17,587 nt of DNA from JALHRI01 sp044351685 (GCA_044351685.1 JBILFK010000022.1:1-17587), one strand, 5' to 3'. Numbered from the stretch's first letter, positions 1 to 7,834 are shown. The notes: generated from the sequence alone by a model not told the origin. Program-made: numbers and translations.

Positions 1-417
1 CACGTTGCACACCACATCAAGGTAGCGACGCACCACGTTCAGCACGCCACCGCGCTTGATACCAATCGATTTTTCAGCGTTCAGGTAGTGTACAGGAACG
101 CGCACTTTTACTTCGGTTTGTGCATCAACATGCATGAAATCGATGTGTTCTACTTTGTCGCTGACGGGGTTCAGCTGAATTTCGCGTGGGATGGCAAAAT
201 ACGTCGCTTTTTCAGATTTCAGCGCCACAATTTTGTTCATGAAGCCGCCTTTGCGGTACTCATTGCTCAGATTGTTGCCTTCCACGTTCAGTGTCACGAT
301 GGGCTTGGCGTTGCCATAAATCACCGCAGGAATGGTGCCCTGACGGCGGGCTTCACGCGCGCCACCCTTGCCGATAGTGGTACGTTCGGTGGCTTTGAAT
401 TCTACTTGCGCTTGCAT
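1..417 (-). CDS. rplY: 50S ribosomal protein L25/Ctc family, 3' end cut by window edge
   Basis: This gene encodes ribosomal protein L25 of the long Ctc/TL5 type, which binds 5S rRNA in the large subunit. The 139 visible residues start MQAQVEFKATERTTIGKGGA and continue into the family motif REARRQGTIPAVIYG at about 22-36. The 5S-binding beta-barrel is followed by the start of the C-terminal TL5-like domain (VKVRVPVHYLN, with IGIKRGGVLN after it). The ATG at 417 is supported by a strong Shine-Dalgarno AAGGAG just upstream. The C-terminus lies beyond position 1, so the total length is unknown. It follows prs by 88 nt on the same strand, a usual alphaproteobacterial arrangement in which pth and ychF often come next. 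Here ychF lies about 14 kb away on the other strand. Confidence 0.93.
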   Translation of the reverse strand, partial: MQAQVEFKATERTTIGKGGAREARRQGTIPAVIYGNAKPIVTLNVEGNNLSNEYRKGGFMNKIVALKSEKATYFAIPREIQLNPVSDKVEHIDFMHVDAQTEVKVRVPVHYLNAEKSIGIKRGGVLNVVRRYLDVVCNV

Positions 418-505
418 GGCGGCTCCTTTTTTCGTTCTTTGTCGTGGGGTAAACAGGGGCGGCTTACTAACAGGCACGCGCCCACAAGTCAAGCCTCAAG
501 CAGCG

Positions 506-1441
506 TTATTCGAACAGGCTCGAGACCGAACTTTCTTCTGAAATGCGCTTAATGGCCTCGCCGAGCAGCGGTGCCAGCGGAATTTGGCGTATTTTGGGGC
601 AACTGCGCACATGCTCAGGCACATGAATCGAATCGGTGACGACCATCGATTGCAGGGTCGAAGCCATAATCCGGTCAACCGCCGGGCCGGAAAGCACCCC
701 ATGGGTGACATAGGCCGAAACTGAATTGGCGCCCTGTGCCATCAGCGCATCGGCGGCATTGTACATGGTGCCCGCTGTATCGACAATGTCGTCGTACAGG
801 ATGCAATCACGGCCTTTTACCTCGCCAATGATGCTCATTACTTCAGATTGGTTAGCCTTTTCGCGTCGTTTGTCAACAATCGCCAGGTCAACGCCGAGTC
901 TTCCGGCGAGCGATCGGGCGCGCACTACGCCCCCCACATCGGGCGAAACGATCATGACATTTGCCAATTCCGTGTAGCGTTCTTTGATATCGGTAACGAT
1001 AACAGGGCGCGCATATAAATGATCCACCGGAATATCAAAAAACCCTTGTATCTGGCCGGCATGTAAATCGACCGCCAGCACGCGGTCGGCCCCAGCTTTG
1101 GTGATGATATTTGCAACCAGCTTGGCAGAAATCGGGGTGCGCGGGCCGGGTTTGCGGTCTTGGCGGGCATACCCAAAATAGGGCATCACCACCGTCACGC
1201 GCTTGGCTGAGGCACGCTTTAACGCATCCAGCGCAATCAGCAATTCCATCATGTGGTCGTTGGCGGGATACGAGGTCGATTGCAGCAGAAACACATCCTC
1301 GCCGCGCACGTTTTCCTTAATTTCAACGAAAATTTCCATATCGGAAAAGCGCTTGATGCTAGCGCTGGTAAGCGCCATACCTAAATGCTTGGCGACGGCT
1401 TCGGCAAGCGGCAGGTTGCTGTTTCCGGAAATGAGTTTCAT
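506..1441 (-). CDS. prs: Ribose-phosphate pyrophosphokinase (PRPP synthetase, class I)
   Basis: It makes phosphoribosyl pyrophosphate from ribose 5-phosphate and ATP in the cytosol, feeding purine, pyrimidine, NAD, histidine and tryptophan synthesis. The 311-residue length is normal for bacterial class I enzymes. Visible motifs are RQDRKPGPRTPIS at 93-105, VDLHAGQIQGFFDIPVDHL at 124-142, the catalytic flexible-loop segment KRR at 191-193 and the PRPP-binding loop DDIVDTAGT at 217-225. The start at 1441 gives the expected N-terminus MKLISGNSNLPLA, although only a weak ribosome-binding sequence (GTGAAG) precedes it. The antiporter gene ends 58 nt upstream and L25 begins 88 nt downstream. The three may be read together, but I see no clear promoter in the gaps. 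Confidence 0.97.
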   Translation of the reverse strand: MKLISGNSNLPLAEAVAKHLGMALTSASIKRFSDMEIFVEIKENVRGEDVFLLQSTSYPANDHMMELLIALDALKRASAKRVTVVMPYFGYARQDRKPGPRTPISAKLVANIITKAGADRVLAVDLHAGQIQGFFDIPVDHLYARPVIVTDIKERYTELANVMIVSPDVGGVVRARSLAGRLGVDLAIVDKRREKANQSEVMSIIGEVKGRDCILYDDIVDTAGTMYNAADALMAQGANSVSAYVTHGVLSGPAVDRIMASTLQSMVVTDSIHVPEHVRSCPKIRQIPLAPLLGEAIKRISEESSVSSLFE

Positions 1442-1499
1442 GCGCGCTTCACTAACGTATTCTGATGCACATGGAAACGTAATTTTTCATTCGGCAACA

Positions 1500-3194
1500 T
1501 CACACGCCAATTTTGGGAATTTCGAGCTCGGCTTCGCCGCGCATATCGCGCATCACGCGTGAAATTTCCTGTTCTGGCCAGTGCAATTGGCCCAGCAGCA
1601 TGCTCACCACCCGCATGCTCGAGAGATGCAGTTCCGGCAATGCCGATGTGGCCCCGGCCTCACACAAAGCGTGCGCTCCCTTGATGTTGGCGGCACGCAC
1701 TAAAATTGGTTTTTCAGGAAAATGGCTACGCAGCAAATGCAGGCTGCGTTTTACAAGGGATTCATTGCGCATGGTCAGCACCACCATGCCAGCACGCTCG
1801 GCGCCCAGCGCGCTTAGAACATCGTGGCGCGAGGCATCGCCAAAATAGACCGGGTGATGGTTGCGCCTGCCTGCCTGCACGCGGCGCGGTTCGATATCGA
1901 GCGCAATGAAGGGTATTTTTTCTTTTTCAAGCACCTGCGCAATGGCTTCGCCCATTGCACCGTAACCAGCTAGCACCACATGGCCTGCCATGTCGCGCGC
2001 TTCGCTGTTTATTTCTGCTGTGGCAGGGCGATGGTGCAACTGCCAGCGCCGCTCGAATCGTGCGCCAACCGTATCAAGCACTGGCGTTAGCGCCATGGTA
2101 AGCGCAATAATCACTAACAATGGCTCGGCCACCTCAGCGCTGATAAGCCCCGATTGCGCCGCCAGCCCGAATAAAATAAAGCCGAATTCACCGCCCTGTG
2201 CCAGCAGCAATGCCGTGTGGCCCGAGCTGCGCCGCGCATAGCCAAAGGCGCGCAACACGCCATATAGCAGCGTGGCTTTGCAGGCGATGAGCGCAAACGC
2301 GGCCAGAAAAATCCACACCACATTCATCAGCAGATATTCCACATTAATATGCATACCCACGGTCATGAAGAACAGCCCCATGAGCAGGCCTTTGAAGGGT
2401 TTTACATCGGCTTCGATCTGGTGCACGAATTCGGTTTCGGCCAACAGCAGCCCAGCGAGAAACGCGCCAAGCGCAGGCGAAAGCCCGGCCTGATTAGTAA
2501 TCCATGAAATGCCTAACACCGTAAGCAGGGTCGTAGCTACAAACGGCTCGTTAATATCGAGGCGCGCAATGACGCGGAAAATAGGCCGCAAAAATAATCG
2601 ACCCAGCACAAAAATAATAATCAGCGCCGCCATGGCTTGCAGAATAATCAGCCCCACATGAATGCTTGCGCCGCCCTGTTGTGCGGTTACCACTGGCACC
2701 AGCACCAAAAGCGGCAATACCGCCAAATCCTGCAAAATTAAAATCGCTAGCGACATGCGGCCGGTTTGCGTGGCCATTTCGCGGCGCTCGTGCAGCACTT
2801 CAAGCACCAGCGCCGTTGAAGAAAGCGCCAAGCCCGCACCTACAATCAGCGCTTGCATGGTGTTGAGGCCAAGCCCCAGCAAGATCGCTGAAAGCAGTGC
2901 GCTGGTAAGCAGCATTTGCGTGCCGCCAATACCAAAGATTTTTTTGCGCAGGGTTTTTAACCTGTCCCACGATAAATCCAGGCCAATCAAAAATAGCAAT
3001 AACACCACGCCCAGTTCGGCAATAGCAGCAGTGTTTTTGATATCGGCGAGCATATCAAAGCCACCCGAGCCAATCAGCGTGCCCGCCACTAAATAACCAA
3101 GCACCGGGCTAAGCCGAAGCGCACGAAACAGCGCTACCGCTAGCACGGCAACGGCGAGCAAAATAACAATATCGGGCAAGGGCGCGTGACTCAT
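1500..3194 (-). CDS. Kef-type K+/H+ antiporter (CPA2 family) with C-terminal TrkA-N domain
   Basis: This is a membrane monovalent cation:proton antiporter of the KefB/KefC group, which moves K+ out in exchange for H+ and is gated by nucleotide or thiol ligands in studied members. The chosen start at 3194 (MSHAPLPDIVILL) gives 564 residues. A longer frame to 3296 adds a non-conserved leader that would overlap the divergent SDR gene. Residues 1-380 form about 12 hydrophobic helices and carry the ion-path motif QDLA at 155-158. The TrkA-N Rossmann domain starts near 404 with GYGAMG at 410-415 and continues through the HALCEAGA segment at 508-515. The long regulatory tail of KefC is shortened. 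No strong ribosome-binding site precedes 3194. The native ion and ligand cannot be read from the sequence. Confidence 0.9.
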   Translation of the reverse strand: MSHAPLPDIVILLAVAVLAVALFRALRLSPVLGYLVAGTLIGSGGFDMLADIKNTAAIAELGVVLLLFLIGLDLSWDRLKTLRKKIFGIGGTQMLLTSALLSAILLGLGLNTMQALIVGAGLALSSTALVLEVLHERREMATQTGRMSLAILILQDLAVLPLLVLVPVVTAQQGGASIHVGLIILQAMAALIIIFVLGRLFLRPIFRVIARLDINEPFVATTLLTVLGISWITNQAGLSPALGAFLAGLLLAETEFVHQIEADVKPFKGLLMGLFFMTVGMHINVEYLLMNVVWIFLAAFALIACKATLLYGVLRAFGYARRSSGHTALLLAQGGEFGFILFGLAAQSGLISAEVAEPLLVIIALTMALTPVLDTVGARFERRWQLHHRPATAEINSEARDMAGHVVLAGYGAMGEAIAQVLEKEKIPFIALDIEPRRVQAGRRNHHPVYFGDASRHDVLSALGAERAGMVVLTMRNESLVKRSLHLLRSHFPEKPILVRAANIKGAHALCEAGATSALPELHLSSMRVVSMLLGQLHWPEQEISRVMRDMRGEAELEIPKIGV

Positions 3195-3228
3195 AAAATA
3201 CTTATGCTTGGGATATGTTTTCTTAGCA

Positions 3229-3256
3229 ATGACAAACAAAAATTTGCCGCTATGAT
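3229..3256 (+). promoter_or_regulatory. Sigma70-type promoter for the SDR gene, giving a leaderless transcript
   Basis: A -35 hexamer ATGACA (3229-3234) and a -10 hexamer TATGAT (3251-3256) each match the consensus at five of six positions and are separated by 16 bp. Transcription would begin about 6-7 nt after the -10, which is at or next to the ATG at 3263. No Shine-Dalgarno sequence lies in the intervening bases. It sits in the 68-bp divergent gap with the antiporter gene. Confidence 0.6.
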
Positions 3257-3262
3257 ACCCGT

Positions 3263-4024
3263 ATGAACACCACCCAACACGCGCGCCCTCGCGCACTCAT
3301 TACAGGCGCTGCCAAACGCATCGGCGCCCGCATTGCCGAACATCTGGCACGACGTGGTTGCGATATCGTGTTACATTGCCACCTTTCGATGCACGAAGCC
3401 GAAGCCCTGAGCAATCATTTGCAAACGCTTGGTGCCCGCGTCACCATTATGCGGCAAGATTTAGCGAAGCCCCACGATCTGGCGAATTTTTTTAACGGCG
3501 TGCCGCCCTGCGATATCATTGTGCATAATGCCTCGGTGTTCATTCGCGATGATATTGCCAGCATGGATAGCGAAGTGCTCGAAGCGCAAATGCGCGTGAA
3601 TGTGATGGCGCCTTTGCTGCTTTCACAAGGCTTTGCCAAACAACTTCCCGCCGACCGCGCTGGCAACGTGATTTTACTTTCCGACGGTGTGTTTGGCTGG
3701 AGCGTTTCGCCGCACTTCTTTTCGTATGCGGCAAGCAAACTTGCGCTCACTGCCAGCACCGATTTGCTAGCCAGCGCGCTGGCACCCAACATTCGCGTGA
3801 ATACACTGGCGCTTGGCGCCACGCTTGAAAGCCCGCAAGACCCTACCGGCATGTTTGCGCGGCTGGCCGAATTAAGCCCACTCGGCCAAACCAGTACACC
3901 CGATGATGTATTGCGCACCATCGATTATATTCTGGATACGCCCAGCATCACCGGGCAAGTATTTTCGCTTGCCGCTGGCATGCAACTCGCCACGCGGCGC
4001 TTTGCCGAAAAACGCACCGCATAA
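3263..4024 (+). CDS. SDR-family oxidoreductase, pteridine-reductase/FolM-like
   Basis: This is a 253-residue classical short-chain dehydrogenase using NAD(P)H. The nucleotide motif reads TGAAKRIG at 14-21, where RIG replaces the usual GIG. That substitution is typical of the pteridine reductase PTR1/FolM branch. NAS at 89-91 fits the NAG motif and YAASK at 155-159 supplies the catalytic Tyr and Lys. Asp141, in the segment LLSDGVFGW, sits where PTR1-like enzymes use Asp instead of Ser, so reduction of dihydropterin or dihydrofolate is plausible but inferred. The C-terminal half (FFSYAASKLAL, IRVNTLALGATL, PSITGQVFSLAAG) resembles the SDR commonly found beside uvrC in alphaproteobacteria. The start at 3263 has no ribosome-binding site and may be leaderless. 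Confidence 0.9.
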   Translation: MNTTQHARPRALITGAAKRIGARIAEHLARRGCDIVLHCHLSMHEAEALSNHLQTLGARVTIMRQDLAKPHDLANFFNGVPPCDIIVHNASVFIRDDIASMDSEVLEAQMRVNVMAPLLLSQGFAKQLPADRAGNVILLSDGVFGWSVSPHFFSYAASKLALTASTDLLASALAPNIRVNTLALGATLESPQDPTGMFARLAELSPLGQTSTPDDVLRTIDYILDTPSITGQVFSLAAGMQLATRRFAEKRTA

Positions 4025-4178
4025 CAGGTTTTCCACACCCCCTTCCGCCGCATGATTTTTTGTTTGACGATGGAAGGTTTTTCTCCTAGCGCGCAAAAGT
4101 TATCTACATTCCGACAGGCATTGTCACAATCCGCAGATATTGCGCCGCATCATGGCATCGCACCGGGTCATTCAGCGG

Positions 4179-4184
4179 TATAAT
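4179..4184 (+). promoter_or_regulatory. Possible -10 element (TATAAT) for uvrC
   Basis: A perfect TATAAT hexamer stands in the AT-rich part of the gap. No good -35 hexamer lies 16-18 bp upstream, so this is a weak call. It would give a uvrC leader of about 150 nt containing both inverted repeats. Confidence 0.3.
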
Positions 4185-4287
4185 TTATATTATTCAGCAT
4201 ATTGCGCAGTTTGCACATTTTTTGTGCAATCACCGATTTGCAGCAGATTGCCTGCCATTACGGCTGTTGCCCGCGGCTTGCCCACGC

Positions 4288-4314
4288 ACTTATCCACAGA
4301 TTTAGTGGATAAGT
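4288..4314. repeat. Perfect inverted repeat made of two facing DnaA-box-like sequences
   Basis: ACTTATCCAC (4288-4297) and GTGGATAAGT (4305-4314) are perfect 10-bp reverse complements separated by AGATTTA. The left arm runs into the exact DnaA box TTATCCACA. The right arm read on the minus strand gives TTATCCACT, one base from a box. The pair lies 26 bp before the uvrC start codon and could also form an mRNA hairpin. There is no U-tract, so it is not a normal terminator. Confidence 0.7.
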
Positions 4315-4340
4315 TAGGCTGCTCCCGCTAGCGTGGCGGC

Positions 4341-6155
4341 ATGCCCGGAATCGAGACCATCAAAGACGCCCTAAAAACCATGCCGGAACGCCCCGGTATT
4401 TACCAAATGCTGAGCGAAGCGGGCGATATTTTATATATCGGTAAGGCGAAAAATCTTAAAAATCGCGTCAGCAATTATGCCTCCGCCAACGGGCTTTCTA
4501 ACCGCATCATGCGTATGGTGCAGCAGGTGGCGAGCGTTGCAATTGTGCAAACCCAAAACGAAGCCGAAGCGCTGCTGATGGAAGCCGCACTCGTAAAGCG
4601 CCACCAGCCGCGCTACAACGTGCTGCTTAAGGATGATAAATCGTTTCCCTATATCGCGTTCAGCGGCAATCACCCATTCCCGCGCTTAAAAAAACATCGT
4701 GGCGCGCAGGCAAAAGATGAAACCTATTTTGGCCCGTTCCCTTCCACTGGTGCGGTGAACCACACGCTTACCTTATTACAAAAAGTATTTTTGCTGCGCC
4801 CATGCAGCGACACGATTTTTAAAAACCGCACGCGCCCCTGCCTGCAATATCAAATCAAGCGCTGCTCGGCGCCATGCGTAGGCTATGTGAACGAACAGGA
4901 ATATGGCGAATTGCTTAAAAAAGCGGCGCAATTTTTGCGCGGTAAGAATCAGGAAGTGCAGCGCGCCCTTGCGCAAGAAATGCAACAGGCCAGCGAAGCG
5001 ATGGAGTATGAAAAGGCCGCACATCTGCGCGACCGTATCCGTGCCCTCACACAAGTGCAGAACGAACAATCACTGCACGCGGCCGACATTGTCGATGCCG
5101 ATATTATCGTGATGCAGCGCAGTGGCGAACAGACCATTATTCAAGTGGTGATTTTTCGCGCTGGGCTGCATTTCGGGCATCATTCGTATTTTCCTCGCCA
5201 TGCCAGCGAAGCGTGCGATAGCGAAGTGATGGGCGCCTTTATTGGGCAATTCTATCAGCAGCACATACCTGCGCCCGAACTGATTTTAAGCCACCATGTC
5301 GAAGGCGACGATGTGCTGCAAGATGCACTCAGCCTTGCCGCTGGCTACCGCGTGCATATCAAGGTGCCCGAGCGCGGCGACAAAAAACAACTGATGCAAT
5401 CGGTGGGCACACTTGCCATGCAGGCATTACAGCGACATCAGCAGGCGGCGGCAAGCACGCGCCAGCATTTACAAAAACTGGCAGAATTGTTTGCACTTGT
5501 TGCCGCACCCGACCGCATCGAAGTGTATGATAACAGCCATGTGATGGGCACGCACGCGGTGGGCGCGATGATTGTCGCCACGCCAGAAGGCTTCGATAAA
5601 AAATCCTTCCGCAAATTTAACATGGATAATGATTTTGCCGGCGATGATTACGGCATGATGCGTGCTATGCTCATGCGCCGCTTCACCCGCGCACTAGAAG
5701 AACACACCGCGCTTCCCGATCTATTGCTGATCGATGGCGGCAAAGGGCAGCTAAGCGCCGCACACGGCGTGCTTGAAACCTTGCAACTTACGCATATTCC
5801 GCTGGTAGCAATCGCAAAAGGCGAAGACAGAAGCGCCGGGCGCGAATGGTTTTTCATGGAAGGCAAGACACCCTTCCAATTGCCAGAAAACGATGCAACG
5901 TTGCATTATCTGCAACGATTGCGCGATGAGGCGCACCGTTTTGCCATCACCGCGCATCGCGGCAAACGCAGCCGCGCCATCCGTGATTCCGCGCTTGATG
6001 ATATCCCCGATATTGGCGCGATGCGTAAGCGCGCCTTGCTCGCGCATTTTGGTTCGCGCAAGGCGGTGGAAGCGGCAAGTTTACATGAATTAACGGCCGT
6101 GCAGGGTATTTCGGCAGCGATTGCACAGAAAATCGTTGATTACTTTGCTCGCTAA
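4341..6155 (+). CDS. uvrC: UvrABC system protein C (excision nuclease)
   Basis: UvrC makes both incisions around bulky DNA lesions in nucleotide excision repair. The 604-residue protein has all expected parts in order. The GIY-YIG nuclease has GIY at 19-21, YIG at 32-34, Arg42 and the LLME glutamate at 81. The cysteines C155, C167, C175 and C179 match those reported to bind a 4Fe-4S cluster in E. coli UvrC. A UVR domain at about 203-238 would contact UvrB. The RNase-H-like second nuclease has Asp397 (VYDNSH), the DDYGMM aspartates at 435-436, Asp465 (DGGKGQ) and His540. The C-terminus carries tandem helix-hairpin-helix motifs at about 553-602. A stop codon in frame at 4329 fixes the start near 4341. 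The ribosome-binding site is poor. pgsA follows after 15 nt. Confidence 0.98.
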   Translation: MPGIETIKDALKTMPERPGIYQMLSEAGDILYIGKAKNLKNRVSNYASANGLSNRIMRMVQQVASVAIVQTQNEAEALLMEAALVKRHQPRYNVLLKDDKSFPYIAFSGNHPFPRLKKHRGAQAKDETYFGPFPSTGAVNHTLTLLQKVFLLRPCSDTIFKNRTRPCLQYQIKRCSAPCVGYVNEQEYGELLKKAAQFLRGKNQEVQRALAQEMQQASEAMEYEKAAHLRDRIRALTQVQNEQSLHAADIVDADIIVMQRSGEQTIIQVVIFRAGLHFGHHSYFPRHASEACDSEVMGAFIGQFYQQHIPAPELILSHHVEGDDVLQDALSLAAGYRVHIKVPERGDKKQLMQSVGTLAMQALQRHQQAAASTRQHLQKLAELFALVAAPDRIEVYDNSHVMGTHAVGAMIVATPEGFDKKSFRKFNMDNDFAGDDYGMMRAMLMRRFTRALEEHTALPDLLLIDGGKGQLSAAHGVLETLQLTHIPLVAIAKGEDRSAGREWFFMEGKTPFQLPENDATLHYLQRLRDEAHRFAITAHRGKRSRAIRDSALDDIPDIGAMRKRALLAHFGSRKAVEAASLHELTAVQGISAAIAQKIVDYFAR

Positions 6156-6170
6156 GGGCTTAACGGGCAC

Positions 6171-6713
6171 ATGGCGCGTGTCGATATACCCAATTTTTTG
6201 TGCATTCTGCGGATTGCTATGCTGTTACCTATCATCGGCATCTGGATGCATGTGCCAAACCCCTGGCCGTTTTTATGCGCCTGCTTTGCCTTTGCTGCTT
6301 TCACCGATTGGCTGGATGGATTTTTAGCCCGCAAATGGCGCGTGCAAACGCCGCTGGGCGCCATGCTCGACCAGATCGCCGATAAATTACTGGTGGGCAC
6401 GCTGCTGATTTTGTTCGTTTCCGAACATCGCGTCAGCGTGATTTTGGCGGTGCTGTTAATTATGCGCGAAATCTGGGTTTCTGGCGTGCGCGAATATCTG
6501 GGCACGCAGCAGATTGCAGTGCCAGTGGTGCTTTCGGGCAAAGTGAAAACCGCCATGCAGCTGATTGGCTTAAGCTGTATTTTATTCTCAACGCTGCTCA
6601 CGCAGCGCATGTGGCACGATACGTTTTATATTAGCGGCATTGCCTCGCTGTGGATTGCTGCGGGCTTCGGCATGTGGTCGGCGCGTAGTTACACAAAAGC
6701 GCTATTTCGCTAA
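6171..6713 (+). CDS. pgsA: CDP-diacylglycerol--glycerol-3-phosphate 3-phosphatidyltransferase
   Basis: PgsA is an inner-membrane enzyme that joins CDP-diacylglycerol to glycerol 3-phosphate, the committed step to phosphatidylglycerol and cardiolipin. The 180-residue protein has the complete CDP-alcohol phosphotransferase signature D-x2-DG-x2-AR-x8-G-x3-D-x3-D, at Asp46, Asp49, Gly50, Ala53, Arg54, Gly63, Asp67 and Asp71. The rest is mostly membrane helices, with one at about 8-28 before the motif and others near 33-45, 73-83, 88-100, 125-145 and 150-170. It begins 15 nt after the uvrC stop, so the two are probably one transcript, as is common in alphaproteobacteria. In many relatives moaD and moaE come next. 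Here a palindromic repeat follows instead. Confidence 0.95.
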   Translation: MARVDIPNFLCILRIAMLLPIIGIWMHVPNPWPFLCACFAFAAFTDWLDGFLARKWRVQTPLGAMLDQIADKLLVGTLLILFVSEHRVSVILAVLLIMREIWVSGVREYLGTQQIAVPVVLSGKVKTAMQLIGLSCILFSTLLTQRMWHDTFYISGIASLWIAAGFGMWSARSYTKALFR

Positions 6714-6728
6714 CGCTCAATAGGTTTT

Positions 6729-6858
6729 GCTACGGCCTCGCACGTACTGTGCTCGCCTTCGCGTAGCTTCGCTAGCTCATGGCTGACTCAGGCCTACTGG
6801 CCTTCGAATAACACCATATGATAATTTCGGGTGGCGACGAGCCGTCTCGAGCCGCCCG
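6729..6858 (-). repeat. Palindromic intergenic repeat, copy C (inverted, degraded)
   Basis: Read on the minus strand, 6730-6812 aligns with copy A near 7927-8007. The shared segments are TTATTCGA, GAGTCAGCC, TGAGC, GCGAAGG and GGCCGTAGCA, joined by diverged bases. Local hairpins are GCTACG/CGTAGC (6729-6734 with 6762-6767, enclosing GCAC/GTGC), AGGCC-TACT-GGCCT (6790-6803) and CGGGTGGC/GCCGCCCG (6828-6835 with 6851-6858, one wobble). Only fragments of the outer stem survive: GCTC 6775-6778 with GAGC 6849-6852, and GGCT 6781-6784 with AGCC 6840-6843. The copy lies between the convergent genes pgsA and ilvE. Confidence 0.7.
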
Positions 6859-6870
6859 ACTTCATGATTC

Positions 6871-6922
6871 TACTTCAAAGTACACTGACCTCGTCGCATG
6901 ACGGGGGAGGGACTTTGAAGTA
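6871..6922. repeat. 11-bp perfect inverted repeat between convergent pgsA and ilvE
   Basis: TACTTCAAAGT (6871-6881) and ACTTTGAAGTA (6912-6922) are perfect reverse complements with a 30-nt spacer. The right arm ends 9 nt from the ilvE stop codon. There is no T-run, so a standard intrinsic terminator is not supported. A long-loop terminator or a protein-binding site remains possible. Confidence 0.55.
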
Positions 6923-6931
6923 ACGAACGCC

Positions 6932-7834
6932 CTACGCAGCCGCCTGGCTGCTGGTGCCGCGCACCAGCGCTGCGTAATCGGCCATCAGCTGTTTGGTAAC
7001 AGCAGCAGGGGTGAAAATCTTGCCTTCCACTTCACCTACTGGCGTAATTTCTGCGGCCGTACCGGTCAGGAAAATTTCCTGCGCTTTATCGAGTTCTTCG
7101 GGCAGCATATGGCGTTCCACCACGGTGATACCGCGGGCTTTGGCCAGATCGATGATGGTTTGCCGAGTAATGCCATTCAGGAAGCAATCGGGCGTGGGGG
7201 TGTGCAGTTCGCCGTTAATGACCAAGAACAAATTGGCACCCGTGGCCTCCGCCAGATAACCACGATAATCGAGCATCAGCGCATCGTCGAAGCCGCGTTT
7301 TTCAGCCTCGTGTTTGCTGACGGTGCAAATCATGTAAAGGCCGGCGGCTTTGCTGGCGCAAATCGCCGTTTCTGGCGAGGGTCGCTTGTATTTTGCCCAT
7401 GCCAAACGCACACCTTTTTCTTTTTGTTCGGCCTTATACATGGTGGGCCACGACCAGCTGGCGATGGCCACATGGATAGTGTTTTTTTGCGCCGAAATGG
7501 CCATCATTTCGCTGCCACGCCACGCCACCGGGCGCACATACCCATCGATCACATTATTGGCCTTGAGCACTTCGTCTTTTGCTTTCAGCAGCGCATCAAC
7601 GCTGTAAGGAATGGTAAAGCCCAGCAATTCAGCCGAGGTATGAAAACGCTCGGAATGTTCGCGGCTTTTGAAAATAGTGCCGCCATAGGCGCGCTCGCCC
7701 TCAAACACGCTCGAGGCGTAATGCAAGCCATGCGTTAGCACATGCACGTGCGCATCTTTCCATGGCAGCATGCTGCCGTTCATCCAGATAAATCCTTCAC
7801 GTTGATCAAAAGGCAAACTCATCGCTTCGCTCAT
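6932..7834 (-). CDS. ilvE: Branched-chain amino acid aminotransferase (fold type IV PLP enzyme)
   Basis: It transfers amino groups between glutamate and the 2-oxo acids of leucine, isoleucine and valine, the last step of their synthesis in the cytosol. The 300-residue protein starts with the typical segment FIWMNGSMLPWKDAHVHVLT. Lys162 in the segment CASKAAGLYM is the expected Schiff-base lysine. AEATGANLF at 195-203 carries the cofactor glutamate 196. GTAAEITPV at 258-266 is the family signature. The ATG at 7834 is used because an AGGGC sequence lies upstream at reasonable spacing; the ATG at 7822 is a possible alternative. It stands alone on its strand, with repeat copy A upstream and the 6871-6922 inverted repeat downstream. 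A D-amino-acid aminotransferase is less likely given the close IlvE-like motifs. Confidence 0.94.
   Translation of the reverse strand: MSEAMSLPFDQREGFIWMNGSMLPWKDAHVHVLTHGLHYASSVFEGERAYGGTIFKSREHSERFHTSAELLGFTIPYSVDALLKAKDEVLKANNVIDGYVRPVAWRGSEMMAISAQKNTIHVAIASWSWPTMYKAEQKEKGVRLAWAKYKRPSPETAICASKAAGLYMICTVSKHEAEKRGFDDALMLDYRGYLAEATGANLFLVINGELHTPTPDCFLNGITRQTIIDLAKARGITVVERHMLPEELDKAQEIFLTGTAAEITPVGEVEGKIFTPAAVTKQLMADYAALVRGTSSQAAA

Larger units (their letters stand above)
4025..4340. other. 316-bp gene-free region with a cluster of DnaA-box-like sites
   Basis: The stretch between the SDR stop and uvrC holds TTTTCCACA (4029-4037), which fits the relaxed DnaA-box consensus TTWTNCACA. It also holds TTATCTACA (4100-4108, one mismatch to TTATCCACA), TTATCCACA (4290-4298, perfect) and an inverted near-perfect copy inside 4305-4314. 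An AT-rich core runs from about 4179 to 4230, including a perfect TATAAT at 4179-4184. An inverted repeat TTGCACA-TTTTT-TGTGCAA lies at 4211-4229. The one short plus-strand frame in the region (4140-4331) has no family signature. The layout could be a replication origin or a DnaA-controlled uvrC leader, and the sequence alone does not decide. Confidence 0.5.

Noticed and set aside
461..499. Possible terminator between prs and rplY
   Set aside because: Only a bulged stem around GGCTT/AAGCC and no T-run on the minus strand.
88..552. 154-residue plus-strand open frame
   Set aside because: It is antisense to the well-supported L25 gene and has no family motif.
3195..3296. 34-residue N-terminal extension of the antiporter
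   Set aside because: Unconserved, overlaps the divergent SDR start and its promoter; the ATG at 3194 matches the family N-terminus.
4140..4331. 63-residue plus-strand open frame before uvrC
   Set aside because: No ribosome-binding site or family motif, and it overlaps the DnaA-box palindrome and AT-rich core; treated as chance.
7109..7738. 209-residue plus-strand open frame
   Set aside because: Antisense shadow of ilvE, whose motifs are clear on the other strand.
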